Positions 30,335 to 41,395 of a DNA stretch of 64,000 nt are shown here, in pieces. The notes below the pieces were generated by a model, which made no database searches, was not told where the DNA came from, and saw only the letters and a list, made by a program, of their open reading frames with translations. This DNA is from Lumbricus rubellus (lineage: Eukaryota > Annelida > Clitellata > Crassiclitellata > Lumbricidae). Within the stretch, counting starts at the first letter, position 1, and each line of letters starts with the position of its first letter. A program made the translations under genes and the position numbers. The stretch spans positions 13,832,335 through 13,896,334 of the forward strand of contig OX243821.1 of the NCBI GenBank assembly GCA_945859605.1, given 5' to 3'.

Positions 30335-30800
30335 GCATAGATCACACCATTCCCAATATCTTTCAATACCAGTCCATACAACAAGTACTATGTGGTAAAG
30401 AAATCAACCGGGATCCTCCGTATATTATTTAACACTCAATATAAATCCCTTTAATGTTGTTGCCTTCATTTAAGACATGTCAACTGTTTTACATGATGTA
30501 TGCTCTAACAAATCCTCCTATTGATTTACCGTATTTTATGGCACATCAAATCTGTAAATTCAATATGCACTGCGAGTATTTAAAATATTTCTTCATGTGT
30601 TGCTCATTGCGTTCAACATATTTCAGGTCATACATCCTTCCATACATTGCGGAAAAGGAGTGATGTTTTGGTGGACTGCTTCGCCGTCTCATGACTGTTG
30701 GGCTACAATACCAATACAACTGGTTTGGCCACAAGGGCAAAAAAGAATTTGGAAAGCTGAATCTTGCAAGTGTTGTATGCAGTAAGTATAATTGTACGAA
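30335..30800 (+). repeat. LINE C-terminal end and 3' flank repeat, copy 3
   Basis: NIFQYQSIQQVLCGKEINRD ends at TAA near 30430, followed by the same flank as 22613-23000, including 'gcaaaaaagaatttggaaagctgaatctt' and 'gtgttgtatgcagtaagtataattgta'. Confidence 0.7.
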
Positions 30801-30954
30801 TCTACATCCACAATCCAAACTACAAAGAGAGATGGTAAAATTAAGCACATAGTCAAGAAGTATAAATCATCTCATGACAAAATAACAAACTTGGTGACGT
30901 GATACGAAGTCTTCGGTCTTTCGCATTATCTTTCCTTAAACCTTTTGTCTGTTG

Positions 30955-31260
30955 TTCGGCTGAGTAGTACTTAGGGCCGTTTGAGAACGTCGCTTGGCTA
31001 TACCGGCCGGTCGTGAAGTGAAGGTCTAGTCCCCTTCAGCGTCTGATCGCGCGTGGTGAATTTACTACACTGTGTTGGTCGCATTCCACGCTCTGTGTTG
31101 TCTTCATCGGTGGGCGAAGGATACGTCACTCTTGAACGGTCATCAGGCCTCGGGCATGCGCCGTGCTCAGCTGTAGGAGCTCGCATCGCGTCGCATCGCC
31201 GCGTGTCAGTGTTTGAAAGAGTCAAAGAACGACTGAGGTAAGGATTTAGCGACACTTTGA
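30955..31260 (+). promoter_or_regulatory. CpG-richer block with a splice-donor-like end
   Basis: This 300-base block has markedly more CG dinucleotides than its surroundings and ends in a consensus donor (ACTGAG|gtaagg, about 31234). It contains an open frame through the donor but no recognised motif. It could be a promoter and first exon or a LINE 5' end; I cannot tell. Confidence 0.25.
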
Positions 31261-32915
31261 AGGCAATAAATCGTGTGATTCACTTCTTGGTCTTGCCTTT
31301 TTATTCGGAACTTTCTGTTATGGAAAAAGTTGACATGGTTGCAACCCTTTGTAAGTTGGGTGAAGAAGATTCTCCAGTTTGAGTGACAATTGACACGAAC
31401 TGTATCTCTGAAAACATTTGTCTCGTTTTGTGTCACGAAACACAGACATTTTTTACTTCCATAGATATCCCACAAGATTTCCTTTTGCAAGATCCAAGCT
31501 TTTGGAAGCCAGTATAGCATATAATCACAGCAGAGTGCAGGGTATATGATGGTGGTTAAAAAAAGACATCTGAACGGGGAGCAGCATTGAAACAGATGTT
31601 CAAGTCCGACATCACGAACCAAGAGGAGCAGAGGCAATATCTGCACAAGGTGGTTGAAAGTCATCACCAGCACTCTCAAGCACCCAAAAATGTTTGCTCA
31701 GCCCAAGATTGTGTAGCCAATAACATTTATTAAACGAGGGAACACTGCATGTGTATTGCGATTCCATATTGCCAATTTTCAAAACTTCAGGTGTTGTGCA
31801 GCCAGTAAATATTACCTAATTGCTAAAACACTTTATACGTTTCAGTTTTATGGCTAAGTGAACAAAATCAAGGGGTGAGATCGAAAAAAATTGAACTTTG
31901 ATTTTCATTGGCACCCTAATGTGCCAGTTACCAACTGTGCAAAGGAAGTAGACGAAGTTGATCTCTTGTCTGCTGTGATGCACAGGTCTGCAAGCGAAAG
32001 CGGCTGCTGCATATGCGTCCATCAAACAATAACGGAACAGAATCTTGTGTTGATGATCAAGGTCGCTGATCAAGGTCGGAGCGAGGACCAACACAACTTG
32101 CTATGGGGGAAGGTAGGGACAGTGCCAAGCGCATTCACCTGCAGTCTCTGCTATTGTAAAGAATATCAATTGTTTAATTTCTTAAATGTCACAGATCTAT
32201 CTATGTCTTAGTGTTACAAAATTATTGAACACTAAGGATAGCCTACAGTCCGCGAATGGTTTTCGTTTCTCGCATATATCCTACATTCACAGTAACTTTC
32301 CACTTGCTATTTCTTCTCCAAGCCTGTAATCATTCATGTGTAACGTAACCAATCAGCTGGAGATTAAATAACATGGTAATTAATAGCATAATTAATAGCA
32401 TTTGTGGCCATTTGCGCAACAAAATGAGCGTGGCAAAACACCTCGAGATCATGACTAAGATACACATTGTAAGGGAGGCAAAGTTGGACCACTGGACAAT
32501 ACAGTACATGCTAAACATGAGACGGGAAACCACTGTACATGAGAACTAGGGACGACCTTTCATGAGCAGTAAAATAGGCTGGCAATCACAGTAATCAAGG
32601 TATATAGCAAAACAGTCAGTTATCTATCACTGATCAGTGAACTTAGATAACTTTATAGGACAAATTTCTGCCTAAGTTCATTCATAGAGGTATTGGGTTT
32701 CACATTCTGCTTTCTGCTACTTACAATTGCTACATGCTAAACAACATTTGCATGCTATATATTTACAGTTAGCAATTTGCTATACTGATCTACCATATTG
32801 TTGACGAAATCAACTTGTAGCATCGGTCCAAAACATAGCAAAGCTGCTGAACTGAGCACTGTCAACTTGTGAAGGCCGAGATATTGAGGTGTCTTGAGCC
32901 AGTCATTTAAATCCC
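31261..32915. other. No recognisable gene
   Basis: A 157-codon minus-strand ORF (31206-31679) and 92-106-codon ORFs around 31816-32211 have no motif I recognise and no splice context; they are left unannotated. Confidence 0.45.
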
Positions 32916-33775
32916 ACATGACACTTGCATATACACGAATGGATCCAAACTAGGAGAAACAGCAGCAGCTGCAGTAGTGATCCCGAAAAATAGGACACCG
33001 AAAGGTTATGCGTTTAGCGGATTCGTCCAGTGTATATGCAACGGAACTCACGGCCATCTTGGATGCGCTTGAATGGATCGCCACAAATCAAACCCCCGTC
33101 AGAAATAACTTTGCAATCTTCACTGACTCCCTCAGCGCTGTGCAGTCCCTAAAGCAGCAAAGATCAAAGTCCAGACCAACGCTCATGGCGGAGGTCCTGG
33201 ACAGGTTGAATGGACTGAACCAGGGCTGTCTCATCACCGTGATCTGGATCCCAAGCCATGTAGGCATCCATGGAAATGAAGAAGCAGATACCGCGGCAAA
33301 AGAAGGCCTCAGCCTTTCGGCTGTCAACTCCATTGCATATGTTGAGTGGGAGGAGATGTATCATAAAATACAGAAACATACACTCAACTTATGGCAAAAG
33401 GAATACACTGACAGCCCGAAAGGGGCCTTCTACAAGCAAATAGAACCGCTGGTATCGACTAGAATAAAATACATGGATGCCCTGCGAAGGCAAGAGGTCC
33501 AGATCACTAGACTGCGCCTGGACCAAGTTATGCTCAACCACAGGCTTTACCTAATGAAGAAGCACCCTGATGGGAAGTGTCCAGAGTGCGGGGTCCCTGA
33601 CACGACCCGACACCTTCTTTTAGAGTGCTGCCGAAAGGATATCAGCCACACGATTGGGAATAAATGCAAAATGCTGGGGGTGGAACACTCCATCCCCAGC
33701 ATCTTTCTGTACCAATCGGTACAGGAAGAAACGGTAAATAAAATACGGGCCATTTGGCCAAATAAAATCCTCTAA
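32916..33775 (+). pseudogene. LINE ORF2: RNase H and C-terminal zinc end (copy 2)
   Basis: Starts abruptly at 'catgacacttgcatatacacg' and is almost identical to 18553-19075. It carries YTNGSKLGETAAAA (first catalytic Asp as Asn), the same frameshift after KNRTPKGYA, then an open reading to 33775: ATELTAILDALEW, FTDSLSAVQSL, WIPSHVGIHGNEEADTAAKE. Unlike copy 1 it continues into IEPLVSTRIKYMDALRRQEV, ITRLRLDQVMLNHRLYLM and CPECGVPDTTRHLLLECCRK, to TAA. 255 codons are intact after the frameshift. 5'-truncated; no RT. Confidence 0.88.
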
Positions 33776-34810
33776 AGACCATGTATATATATATATGTGA
33801 TTATGTGTATTTATGTAAATGGGGGTGTGGAAGTGTACACACGGGGAGCACGATCATAGCCGTAAAACAATGTATATATGTATGTATATGAATGTTTGTA
33901 AATACCTGTCTATAAACGTATAAAGATGCACATATGTCTAACATGCATCGGGCTACCGGCAAAACTATGCCCCAGAGCGTAGAAAATCGCATGCAAATGT
34001 ATAATACGCCTTTAAACTAGGATACGTGTGAGTATATACGAGTGTGCATAGATATATAAAATTGCATATTTACTTACTTATATAATGACCGGTAACAAAG
34101 AAAACCGGGAAACTGACTTGTAAATATGCACAATCATTGACGGAAGAAAAGAGCCATAAGGCACCAAAAAATGCCTAAATGGCCGGAGGAAGGGGGAAAA
34201 AGAAAAAAAAGGGGGGGGAGAGAACACCTCAGGCGAAAAGAGCCATAGAGGCCAAATGAGAGAACGAAAAGAAGAGAGCCAAACGCGCAGATAATCTACA
34301 CCAATACCTGTAATAAAAGTAATCATTATGTAAACCAACCATCGACTGAGATGGCATGGTAAATACTATAGTAAAACCACATGTAAACCTAATTTTAAAA
34401 ACAAAACAGACAGCAGAAAGAACAACGACAAAGAAGAAGAACCGCCGACCCAAAGATGAAAACAGAGGATAACGAATGCCAGAACTACACAACACCAACA
34501 GATTCCTGCGAAAAGACGACCCGCAAAGAGAAAACCAAACACCAGAAAAGAACAACAATAAACCATACTACCAAGGACGGTAAAGGCTTGCGGCCACACA
34601 CCGTCGGTAAACTCGATTCAACAGCATATAAATGCCAACTGTTTCAGTGCTTTCTATGCTATTTACAAACAGAATTCAACCTTGATGATATTAGGCTTCC
34701 CCGTAAGCCAATTACACTTCATTCCCCAGTTTGGTGGAAGGAGGATGATGGAGGCAAAACCATTTCAACTACAATAACGTACATTCTACTAGCGACAGTC
34801 ATAGGAATTA
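33776..34810. other. No recognisable gene; A/G-rich
   Basis: TA/TG microsatellite bits (33783-33800, 33870-33900), a G run at 34210-34218 and long purine-rich stretches. Opposing ORFs follow the base composition. Confidence 0.45.
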
Positions 34811-34839
34811 TGTAGAACGTGAGCACCATTCTCAAGCAT

Positions 34840-35190
34840 TCTGGAGTCGCACAAATTCTCTGCAATGCAGAAGAACATCAATTGTCTACGAATTCAGATG
34901 AATTCGTTTGCAGAAGAATGCGATACTTTGGACATGTGTCAAGGATAGGAAACGAAAGATATCCAAAGATAGCGCTCACTGCTGGATATGTACATGGGAA
35001 AAGATCAAGGGGAGACCAAAGAAAAGATGGATCGACACAATAAGAGAGGACTATGAAACAATGAGAATGTCAATACAGGAGGCAATGCATGTGGCGCATG
35101 ATAGACAAAAGTGGAGATACCATGGGAGAGCGGCTGACGCGTGCTGAAGGCATCGCCAGTCGGACATAAGTCAAAGTCAAGTAAGTCAAG
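34840..35190 (+). mobile_element. LINE ORF2 C-terminus of another type (RTE/L1-like end)
   Basis: CRRMRYFGHVSRIGNERYPK and, in the next frame, KIKGRPKKRWIDTIREDYET then SIQEAMHVAHDRQKWRYHGR. This 'RMRWFGHV.RM...RGRPKKRWID.I..D' end is known from RTE/L1-type endonuclease-RT proteins. It ends in 'gtcaaagtcaagtaagtcaag', a tandem tail. Confidence 0.75.
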
Positions 35191-35407
35191 TTGTTTACAA
35201 CCGTGAAGTGGCCATTCCTTGTAACTAGAGCGACGAAGCTGTGCGATGCAAAATGTTTGCAAATGTGACAATGCAGTTTGTTCTGAAAGCAAGATAATGC
35301 CCCTTGCTACCAAAAGCAACCTAGCTTTTTTGCTAATGATATTTCTGTTTTGTTCAATATTTAGTGAAAAATTTGAATTTATATAAATATATCTAATAAC
35401 CACACAT

Positions 35408-35460
35408 TGAACAATGGGAATGTCAATACAGGAGGCAATGCATGTGGCGCATGATAGCAC
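35408..35460 (+). repeat. Duplicate of the LINE end
   Basis: 'aatgtcaatacaggaggcaatgcatgtggcgcatgatag' repeats 35067-35105 exactly over about 38 bases, without the rest of the element. Confidence 0.8.
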
Positions 35461-36685
35461 CACATGCATGTTTCAGTTACAGAAAAATGGCATTGACATA
35501 GGCAGGGATATTACATTGTGCAACGCTTTGGCAGATCATACTCCAATCAATTCTGTTTGGTCAGATTCTGATCACATACTTGAAGGCTTGTCATTATTGC
35601 AAGGCTAATTTGGACCATGTTGAAGAAGACATTGTCTTACTAGATAGAGATGCAATGACTGGGGTAAATACTGCAATCAGTACACGCCATAAGCAAAACT
35701 GAGCAACAATACATTCACAGATGCTTGAGAATGCCTTCAAAAACCTCGATAGGCAGTACATGACCACACGGCTTCTAATCAACGCTATTGCTCGACTCAA
35801 AAAGAAAAATTCGTCCATCTGTTCAAAGAAAGTTCTACTTGCTGCGTAAAACTCTGACTGCTGCACTCGTCTGATATTTGACAGGTGAATCATCAATGGA
35901 CAACGCATTGTTACACCTCAGTGTAATCAGTACACAGCAACTTATAGCAGCATAAAAAACCTTGCAGCCTCTCTTACTACAATGATCTTTGCTGTCATCT
36001 GGTAACTGGATATGCATAGAATAATTGCAGCTGACGCCTTACCCATACGCGGTCTTAAGTGAATGATCGTGCAATGTTCTTATGAAAAGGTCTTAACGTG
36101 GCAAGGTCTTGAAGCAGTTAGATGTCAGAAGAACATATTGATACATCATTGAGATAGTGGCCATCAACTTGAAGATGCAGAACCAGATAGTGACGCGGAT
36201 AGCGACGCAAACAAGGCCTACTAAATCCTGGTTGTGGATTCTAGTAATAATATCATTCTCAATTCTCCTGGACATGGCGATGAGCAATACAGCTCATTGT
36301 GCCACAAACATGGAAGAATCGTCGCCAGATCTCGGTTCGTTATTCACTCGTCATCACTGCTCAATATTGACCAGTTGGTTTCGTTATCCCAAAGGCATTT
36401 TTCATTGCAAGGCGTCTGACCCGTCACAACGTTCAATACTTCGCAACAACTTTGCCAACTACCAAGTGTGTCGTGAGCAACAGGCATGGTCAGTGCAATA
36501 AACATGCTATGCTATAGTACACTTGCAGCACATGTGTTTCTAAGTAAGTACTCTGTGTAATGTAATGCTTCCAGGATTACCATTCAATTGCAAGCGTTTA
36601 GTCAGGTGATAGAATGAACGGGTTTAGAGATATCATGTACAACAAGTGTGACAACCTGATGCAGGACCTCAACATTATAAATAAC
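35461..36685. other. No recognised gene
   Basis: A 114-codon ORF at 36157-36501 includes a hydrophobic stretch (WLWILVIISFSILLDMAM) but has no family match I can name and no splice context. Confidence 0.4.
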
Positions 36686-36689
36686 ATTG

Positions 36690-37035
36690 GCATTGCAGAA
36701 TTCGTTTGTGGTTGTTTTTACCAACTGCAACGAATCAAAGCCATCTGCAGATTCGTTCAAACTTCAACTGCGGTGATCTTAGTCAACAGCTTCATTGTCT
36801 CCAGGGCTGACTAATGCAACATTGTATACTGGCATTGGGTCTTTCAGTTTGTCAGCTAAAGTGAATACAGTCGGTGCTAAACTCTGCTGCACGCATCATA
36901 TACAACCGGACAACATCCTATCATGTAACCGATCTGCTGCGTGACAACCTGCACTAGCTGCGTGCCCCCTCCCCAGTGGATAACATACAATCTTATGCCG
37001 GACTACATTTTCAGGCGAGTGCTAGTGCTTTAGCA
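36690..37035 (+). mobile_element. CR1/L2-like LINE post-palm fragment
   Basis: FYQLQRIKAICRFVQTSTAV and ILVNSFIVSRAD, then in shifted frames SVLNSAARIIYNRTTSYHVT and DLLRDNLH. This matches AFVVSRLDYCSSIYG ... VLRTAARLIGRIPKF in the LINE at 39571 and is the usual CR1/L2 ORF2 C-terminal region. Confidence 0.75.
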
Positions 37036-38500
37036 AGAAAATGGCTATTCAAACATGAGCAGCATACACAGTCTTCAAACAATTCCAATTGTCAATTCTA
37101 CTAAACACTAACTACCATCTTCTGCTAATTCATTTCTACACATGCACTACACAACTGCCAGCTACGTTTTTCATATATTCGTCTACACATTTGTAAATCA
37201 TGTGGAAAAACCACATCTTAAGGAGCAACACCCTATTAAAAGATATCATTGAGAGAAGAAGGGAAAAATGACGGCAGAGAACACGAAGAGTGGAAAAACC
37301 ACTACATTTATGAGACAATGATATTTCATTCAACCATACATACACATCAGGTTGTTCTTAATCAAGAACTGGAGCGTGAAGCCTTTGTTATTACTTGAAA
37401 TGTGCATCACTCTCGAAGTTTAATGATCAAACAGATCGAACATAAACTTTATGAACGAATCTGTGACCAGGGTAGTGGACTTCATATATGTCAGATTGTC
37501 CAGTTAGTCAGTGTTGGGTGTCAGATGCCAAAACTGCATTCACAATACAATCCAATGTCCTGCAGATCAACCCAAACCACAACTAGACAACTTCATAGAC
37601 TTAGACGAGATGGAAGAGGAAGAATTAACCTCCAACTTAAGCTCATTCTGGATAAAAGATGGATTACAGAGCAGTGCATGCAAAAATGCATCATGTTAAT
37701 AAAATACTCGCAAAAACTCTGACCTCACGTTCAGAATCTTTTCAAACAGCAGAGCTCTTAAGCAACGATAAGCATCACATATGACCAGCCGTCTCTACCT
37801 CACAACTCTGCCAAACGAATTAACAACAATCTTTGAAACAAAGACAACTGAATTCTTCCAACAGACCACAGAACTCTCCTACTTGAGTCACAAACCAATG
37901 GACCAGAAGAGGCCATGTACAGATCAACTCATGCCAGTACAGACCGTCATACAGGAAAAGAGAGCGGATGCAATCAACACTTCTTGAAGAAAACTCCTGT
38001 TACTTCAACAAAGCCAGCAATTTATTTCTCTTTCACTTACACGGGCATTTAAGATATATTTTGTTTTGCAGAGCAGCAGATCTGCACGTGAACTTCAAAT
38101 CATTTAAAGTTCCTTGGAATGTTTATTACTGAAGTGAAATCATTGAGCTTCCCCCACGCGGCTGCAGGAGATCTAACCAAGCAGAGAATGGATTCAACCA
38201 ACATCTGTCATTTGAACTTTTCCATTGAACGTTGACCATCGCAAAGAAGACAAGTCTCACACAGACATTAGAAAGGAGGCATCTGCAACATTACTCAACT
38301 ATGGAACTGGAATCGTGATTTATTACAACCAAAATCATCTTTTACCCACTTCATAGTAAGCATTCTAAAATATGCAAATCCGAGAAACTTAAGGTATACA
38401 TATATATGCAATGCATGTCCCTACCTTTCCATCCAGAAGCATCCATTCGACGTCACATTCACGGTTTCAAGATGACGCTGATGTTGGTGCATTGGTTCTC
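37036..38500. other. No recognisable gene
   Basis: Only short ORFs without motifs; moderately AT-rich. Confidence 0.45.
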
Positions 38501-38501
38501 C

Positions 38502-38925
38502 GGTGGCATCTGGTGTTCGATGGCACCTGGTGTTTGTGGATGGCACCTGGTGTTCGTGGACGGCACCTGGCGTTCGTGGACGGCACCTGGCGTTCGTGGA
38601 CGGCACCTGGCGTTCGTGGATGGCACCTGGCGTTCGTGGATGGCACCTGGCGTTCGTGGATGGCACCTGGCGTTCGTGGATGGCACCTGGCGTTCGTGGA
38701 TGGCACCTGGCGTTCGTGGATGGCACCTGGTGTTCGTCGATAGCACCTGGTTTTCGTGGACGGCACCTGGTGTTCATGGACGGCACCTGGTGTTCATGGA
38801 CGGCACCTGGTGTTCATGGACGGCACCTGGTGTTCATGGACGGCACCTGGTGTTCGTGGACGGCACCTGGTGTTCGTGGACGGCACCTGGTGTTCATGGA
38901 CGGCACCTGGTGTTCGTCAATGCCA
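38502..38925. repeat. 20-bp minisatellite, about 21 copies
   Basis: Unit GGCACCTGGYGTTCRTGGAY in tandem. The left block (38560-38720) favours 'gcgttcgtggat', the right block (38750-38920) 'tgttcatggac'. Because 20 is not a multiple of 3, all three frames cycle over 60 bases and stay open on both strands, giving false proteins of up to 186 codons. Confidence 0.95.
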
Positions 38926-39570
38926 TCTGGACACCGTTGAAATACGATTGGTTAGACGAAGGGTGAACATCAACGGAACAAGTGGTGAACGAGTACGGCA
39001 ACTCGTTTTTTTTCGCTGCATCAACTTGTTGATACTGCAATGGTAAAGACATTCAGACATTAGTGTTATTCAGCTATTCATTTGTAGCACAAGAACTTGT
39101 TAGTGTGATGCATAATTTTCATGGATATTATTCAAATATTATACACATTAACATATTCTTACAATATTTGTCTAGATGTGTACAAGCTCAACATCTATAG
39201 GATTAATATTCTTATAACCCCTTTTGTAAGTTTGCGTCTGTGGTGCAAAGACCTAAACTTATCCAGATGCTTTTCTTGTCTTGTTGTTCAAATCAATTGC
39301 AGTTAAATTACTTAAAATCAAATCAATAGATGCCAACAATATTATGAAACCACAACCTTGAAATTCAGTGGTAAAAAATTATTTAGGCAAAATTATTTGA
39401 GCAAGTCATTTCAGCTTTTCTTGACATTTTCTGAACAACTATTCCAAGTAGTCACCGAATGACCAATACTAGTTTTTCATGATTTTGCAGCTTGGTAAAA
39501 AGTTACGTAAACCACAGTTAATGCACTTGATTTCAGTATATAGGAAAATGTAGCTGATGCTGGCAAATAA
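38926..39570. other. No recognisable gene
   Basis: AT-rich sequence up to the 5' truncation point of the LINE. Confidence 0.45.
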
Positions 39571-41395
39571 TGTACAAACTCTGCATTTAATGACATCTTG
39601 GGTCGCTCACGTTCAGAGCGCAGCTCGACAATATCGCATTTCTCGGCCGACGCATTTTTAGAGGCCTACACGACCAAAGTGCGCTCAGTTCGAGAAGCCA
39701 CCGCTGGCTGTCCACCACCGACGTTTTCGCCTACGAACTGTGATCTCTCCTTCTTAACACCCGTCACCAGTGAAGAGTTGCGTCGGTTGATACTAACGTC
39801 GGCACCGAAGACTTGTAAGCTGGATCCACTTCCATCGTTTCTCCTCCAAGAGAGCATCGACACGCTTCTGCCATTTCTCACAGTTCTGTGCAATCGCTCT
39901 CTTCAAGAAGGAGTTCTTCCTGTGACCCAGAAGAGGTCCATTCTTGTTCCGGTGATCAAGGCAAATGGTCTTGATAATGCTGAGCCTAACAATTTCAGGC
40001 CAATAGCAAATGTTTCATTTATGTCAAAAATAATTGAGAAGATTGTTGCTACACAGCTTATGAACTATCTGGACAAAAATAGCCTTCTTCCAATTTTCCA
40101 ATCAGGCTTTCGCAAGGGCCATTCCACAGAAACTCTACTTGTCCGCCTTTTATCTGATATCTACGGTGCTATCGATAGGTCCCAGATTACTCTCCTCTCA
40201 CTGTTTGATGTAAGCTCTGCATTTGACACTGTAGATCACGACATCCTCTTGCAGCGTTTATCGATTTCTTTCGGCCTCTCTGGTATCGCACTTGATTGGC
40301 TTGCTTCGTTTTTGCAGGACCGCTCCTTCATGGTAGCTTATGGATCCACTAAGTCCTCATGGGTCCCTGCTCCAATAGGTTTGCCTCAAGGTTCCGTTCT
40401 TGGACCCCTCCTTTACATAATTTACACTGCCGATCTGGGCTCCCTGCTGACAGCTATGGATGTCCACAGCCAATCTTATGCTGACGACCTGCAAGCTTAT
40501 GTCCACTGTCTAGCGGCTCATGCTGACGCAGCGGTTGGAACAATAAGCCAGACTATAGTAACCCTGCAGTCCTGGATGTCCTCAAACCGCCTGCGCCTTA
40601 ACCCTAATAAGACTCAGCTTATCTGGCTTGGAACGGCCCAGCAGCTTTCCAAAATTGATTTAGCTTCCCTATCCTTGAAATATCCACATTTCACTTTTTC
40701 CACTTCTGTCCGGAATTTGGGAGTCATCCTTGACCAGGAACTCACATTTACGCGGCACATTAACCTTCTGTGTCGCAGCTGTTACTACCAGTTTCGGCAG
40801 CTCAGGGTCATTTCCTGCTCTTTGACTCCTAGCGCAGCCTCAACACTTGTTCATGCATTTGTAGTTTCACGCTTGGACTACTGCAGTTCCATATACGGTG
40901 AACTTCCAGCCTCTCGGGTGGGGCCCCTAAATAGGGTCCTGCGCACTGCTGCCCGCCTCATAGGCCGCATCCCCAAATTTGGCCGAGTCTCCGAGTACAT
41001 GCGGGGTGTACTCCACTCCCTTACCCACAGCGCATTACGTACAGAATTTCCGTATTGGTCCGGCGCTGCTTTGAGGGTTTGGCTCCTTTATACTTGCAGG
41101 AGCTCTGTTGCTGTTCAACGCCGCTGCTCTCTCCGCTCAGCTGCGCAAGCGGAACTTATTGTTCCACGCTCTCGGACTGCAATCAGGCAGCGCCGTGCTT
41201 TCTCCGTGGCTGGCCCTGCGACCTGGAATGAGCTCCCTGTTATCCTTCGTCAAATACCTATTAGCCTTTCTACTTCTACTTCATTTCTTTCTCTTCTCAA
41301 GACTGTCTTATTCGACCGGGGTTGGACTGGGAGCGCTCCTGAGTAGTAACCTTGAAGGAGCGCTATATCAAATTCTCAGTAAATAAAATAAATAA
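39571..41395 (+). mobile_element. CR1/L2-like LINE, 5'-truncated, RT ORF intact
   Basis: The frame is open from just after TAA at 39568-39570 to TAG at 41344-41346, about 590 codons without a proper start, so the copy is 5'-truncated within ORF2. Order: NDILGRSRSE spacer; FRPIANVSFMSKIIEKIV; FQSGFRKGHSTETLL; LFDVSSAFDTVDHDILLQRL (motif A); GLPQGSVLGPLLYIIYTADL (motif B); SYADDLQAYVH (motif C); LRLNPNKTQLIWLG; VRNLGVILDQELTF; FVVSRLDYCSSIYG. All catalytic Asp residues are present. There is no RNase H. The 3' end has a hairpin and an AATAAA-type tail (41382-41395). It is the best-preserved LINE in the window and probably a fairly young insertion. Confidence 0.93.
41330..41364 (+). other. LINE 3' hairpin, shared with a SINE
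   Basis: AGCGCTCCT and AGGAGCGCT pair perfectly around 'gagtagtaaccttga'. The ORF2 stop codon lies in the loop. Equivalent hairpins are at 13568-13602 and 44994-45031. In CR1/L2-type LINEs such 3' structures are recognised by the RT for priming. Confidence 0.8.

Noticed and set aside
31206..31679. 157-codon minus-strand ORF as a gene
   Set aside because: No recognised motif, no splice or promoter context, and the overlapping plus strand contains a better-defined CpG-richer block.
36157..36501. Single-pass membrane protein ORF
   Set aside because: One hydrophobic stretch in a chance-length ORF within LINE-rich DNA; nothing else supports it.
38406..38966. 186-codon repetitive 'protein' (APGVRG... 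repeats)
   Set aside because: All frames of the 20-base minisatellite are open; no start context, splice sites or conserved flank supports a gene.
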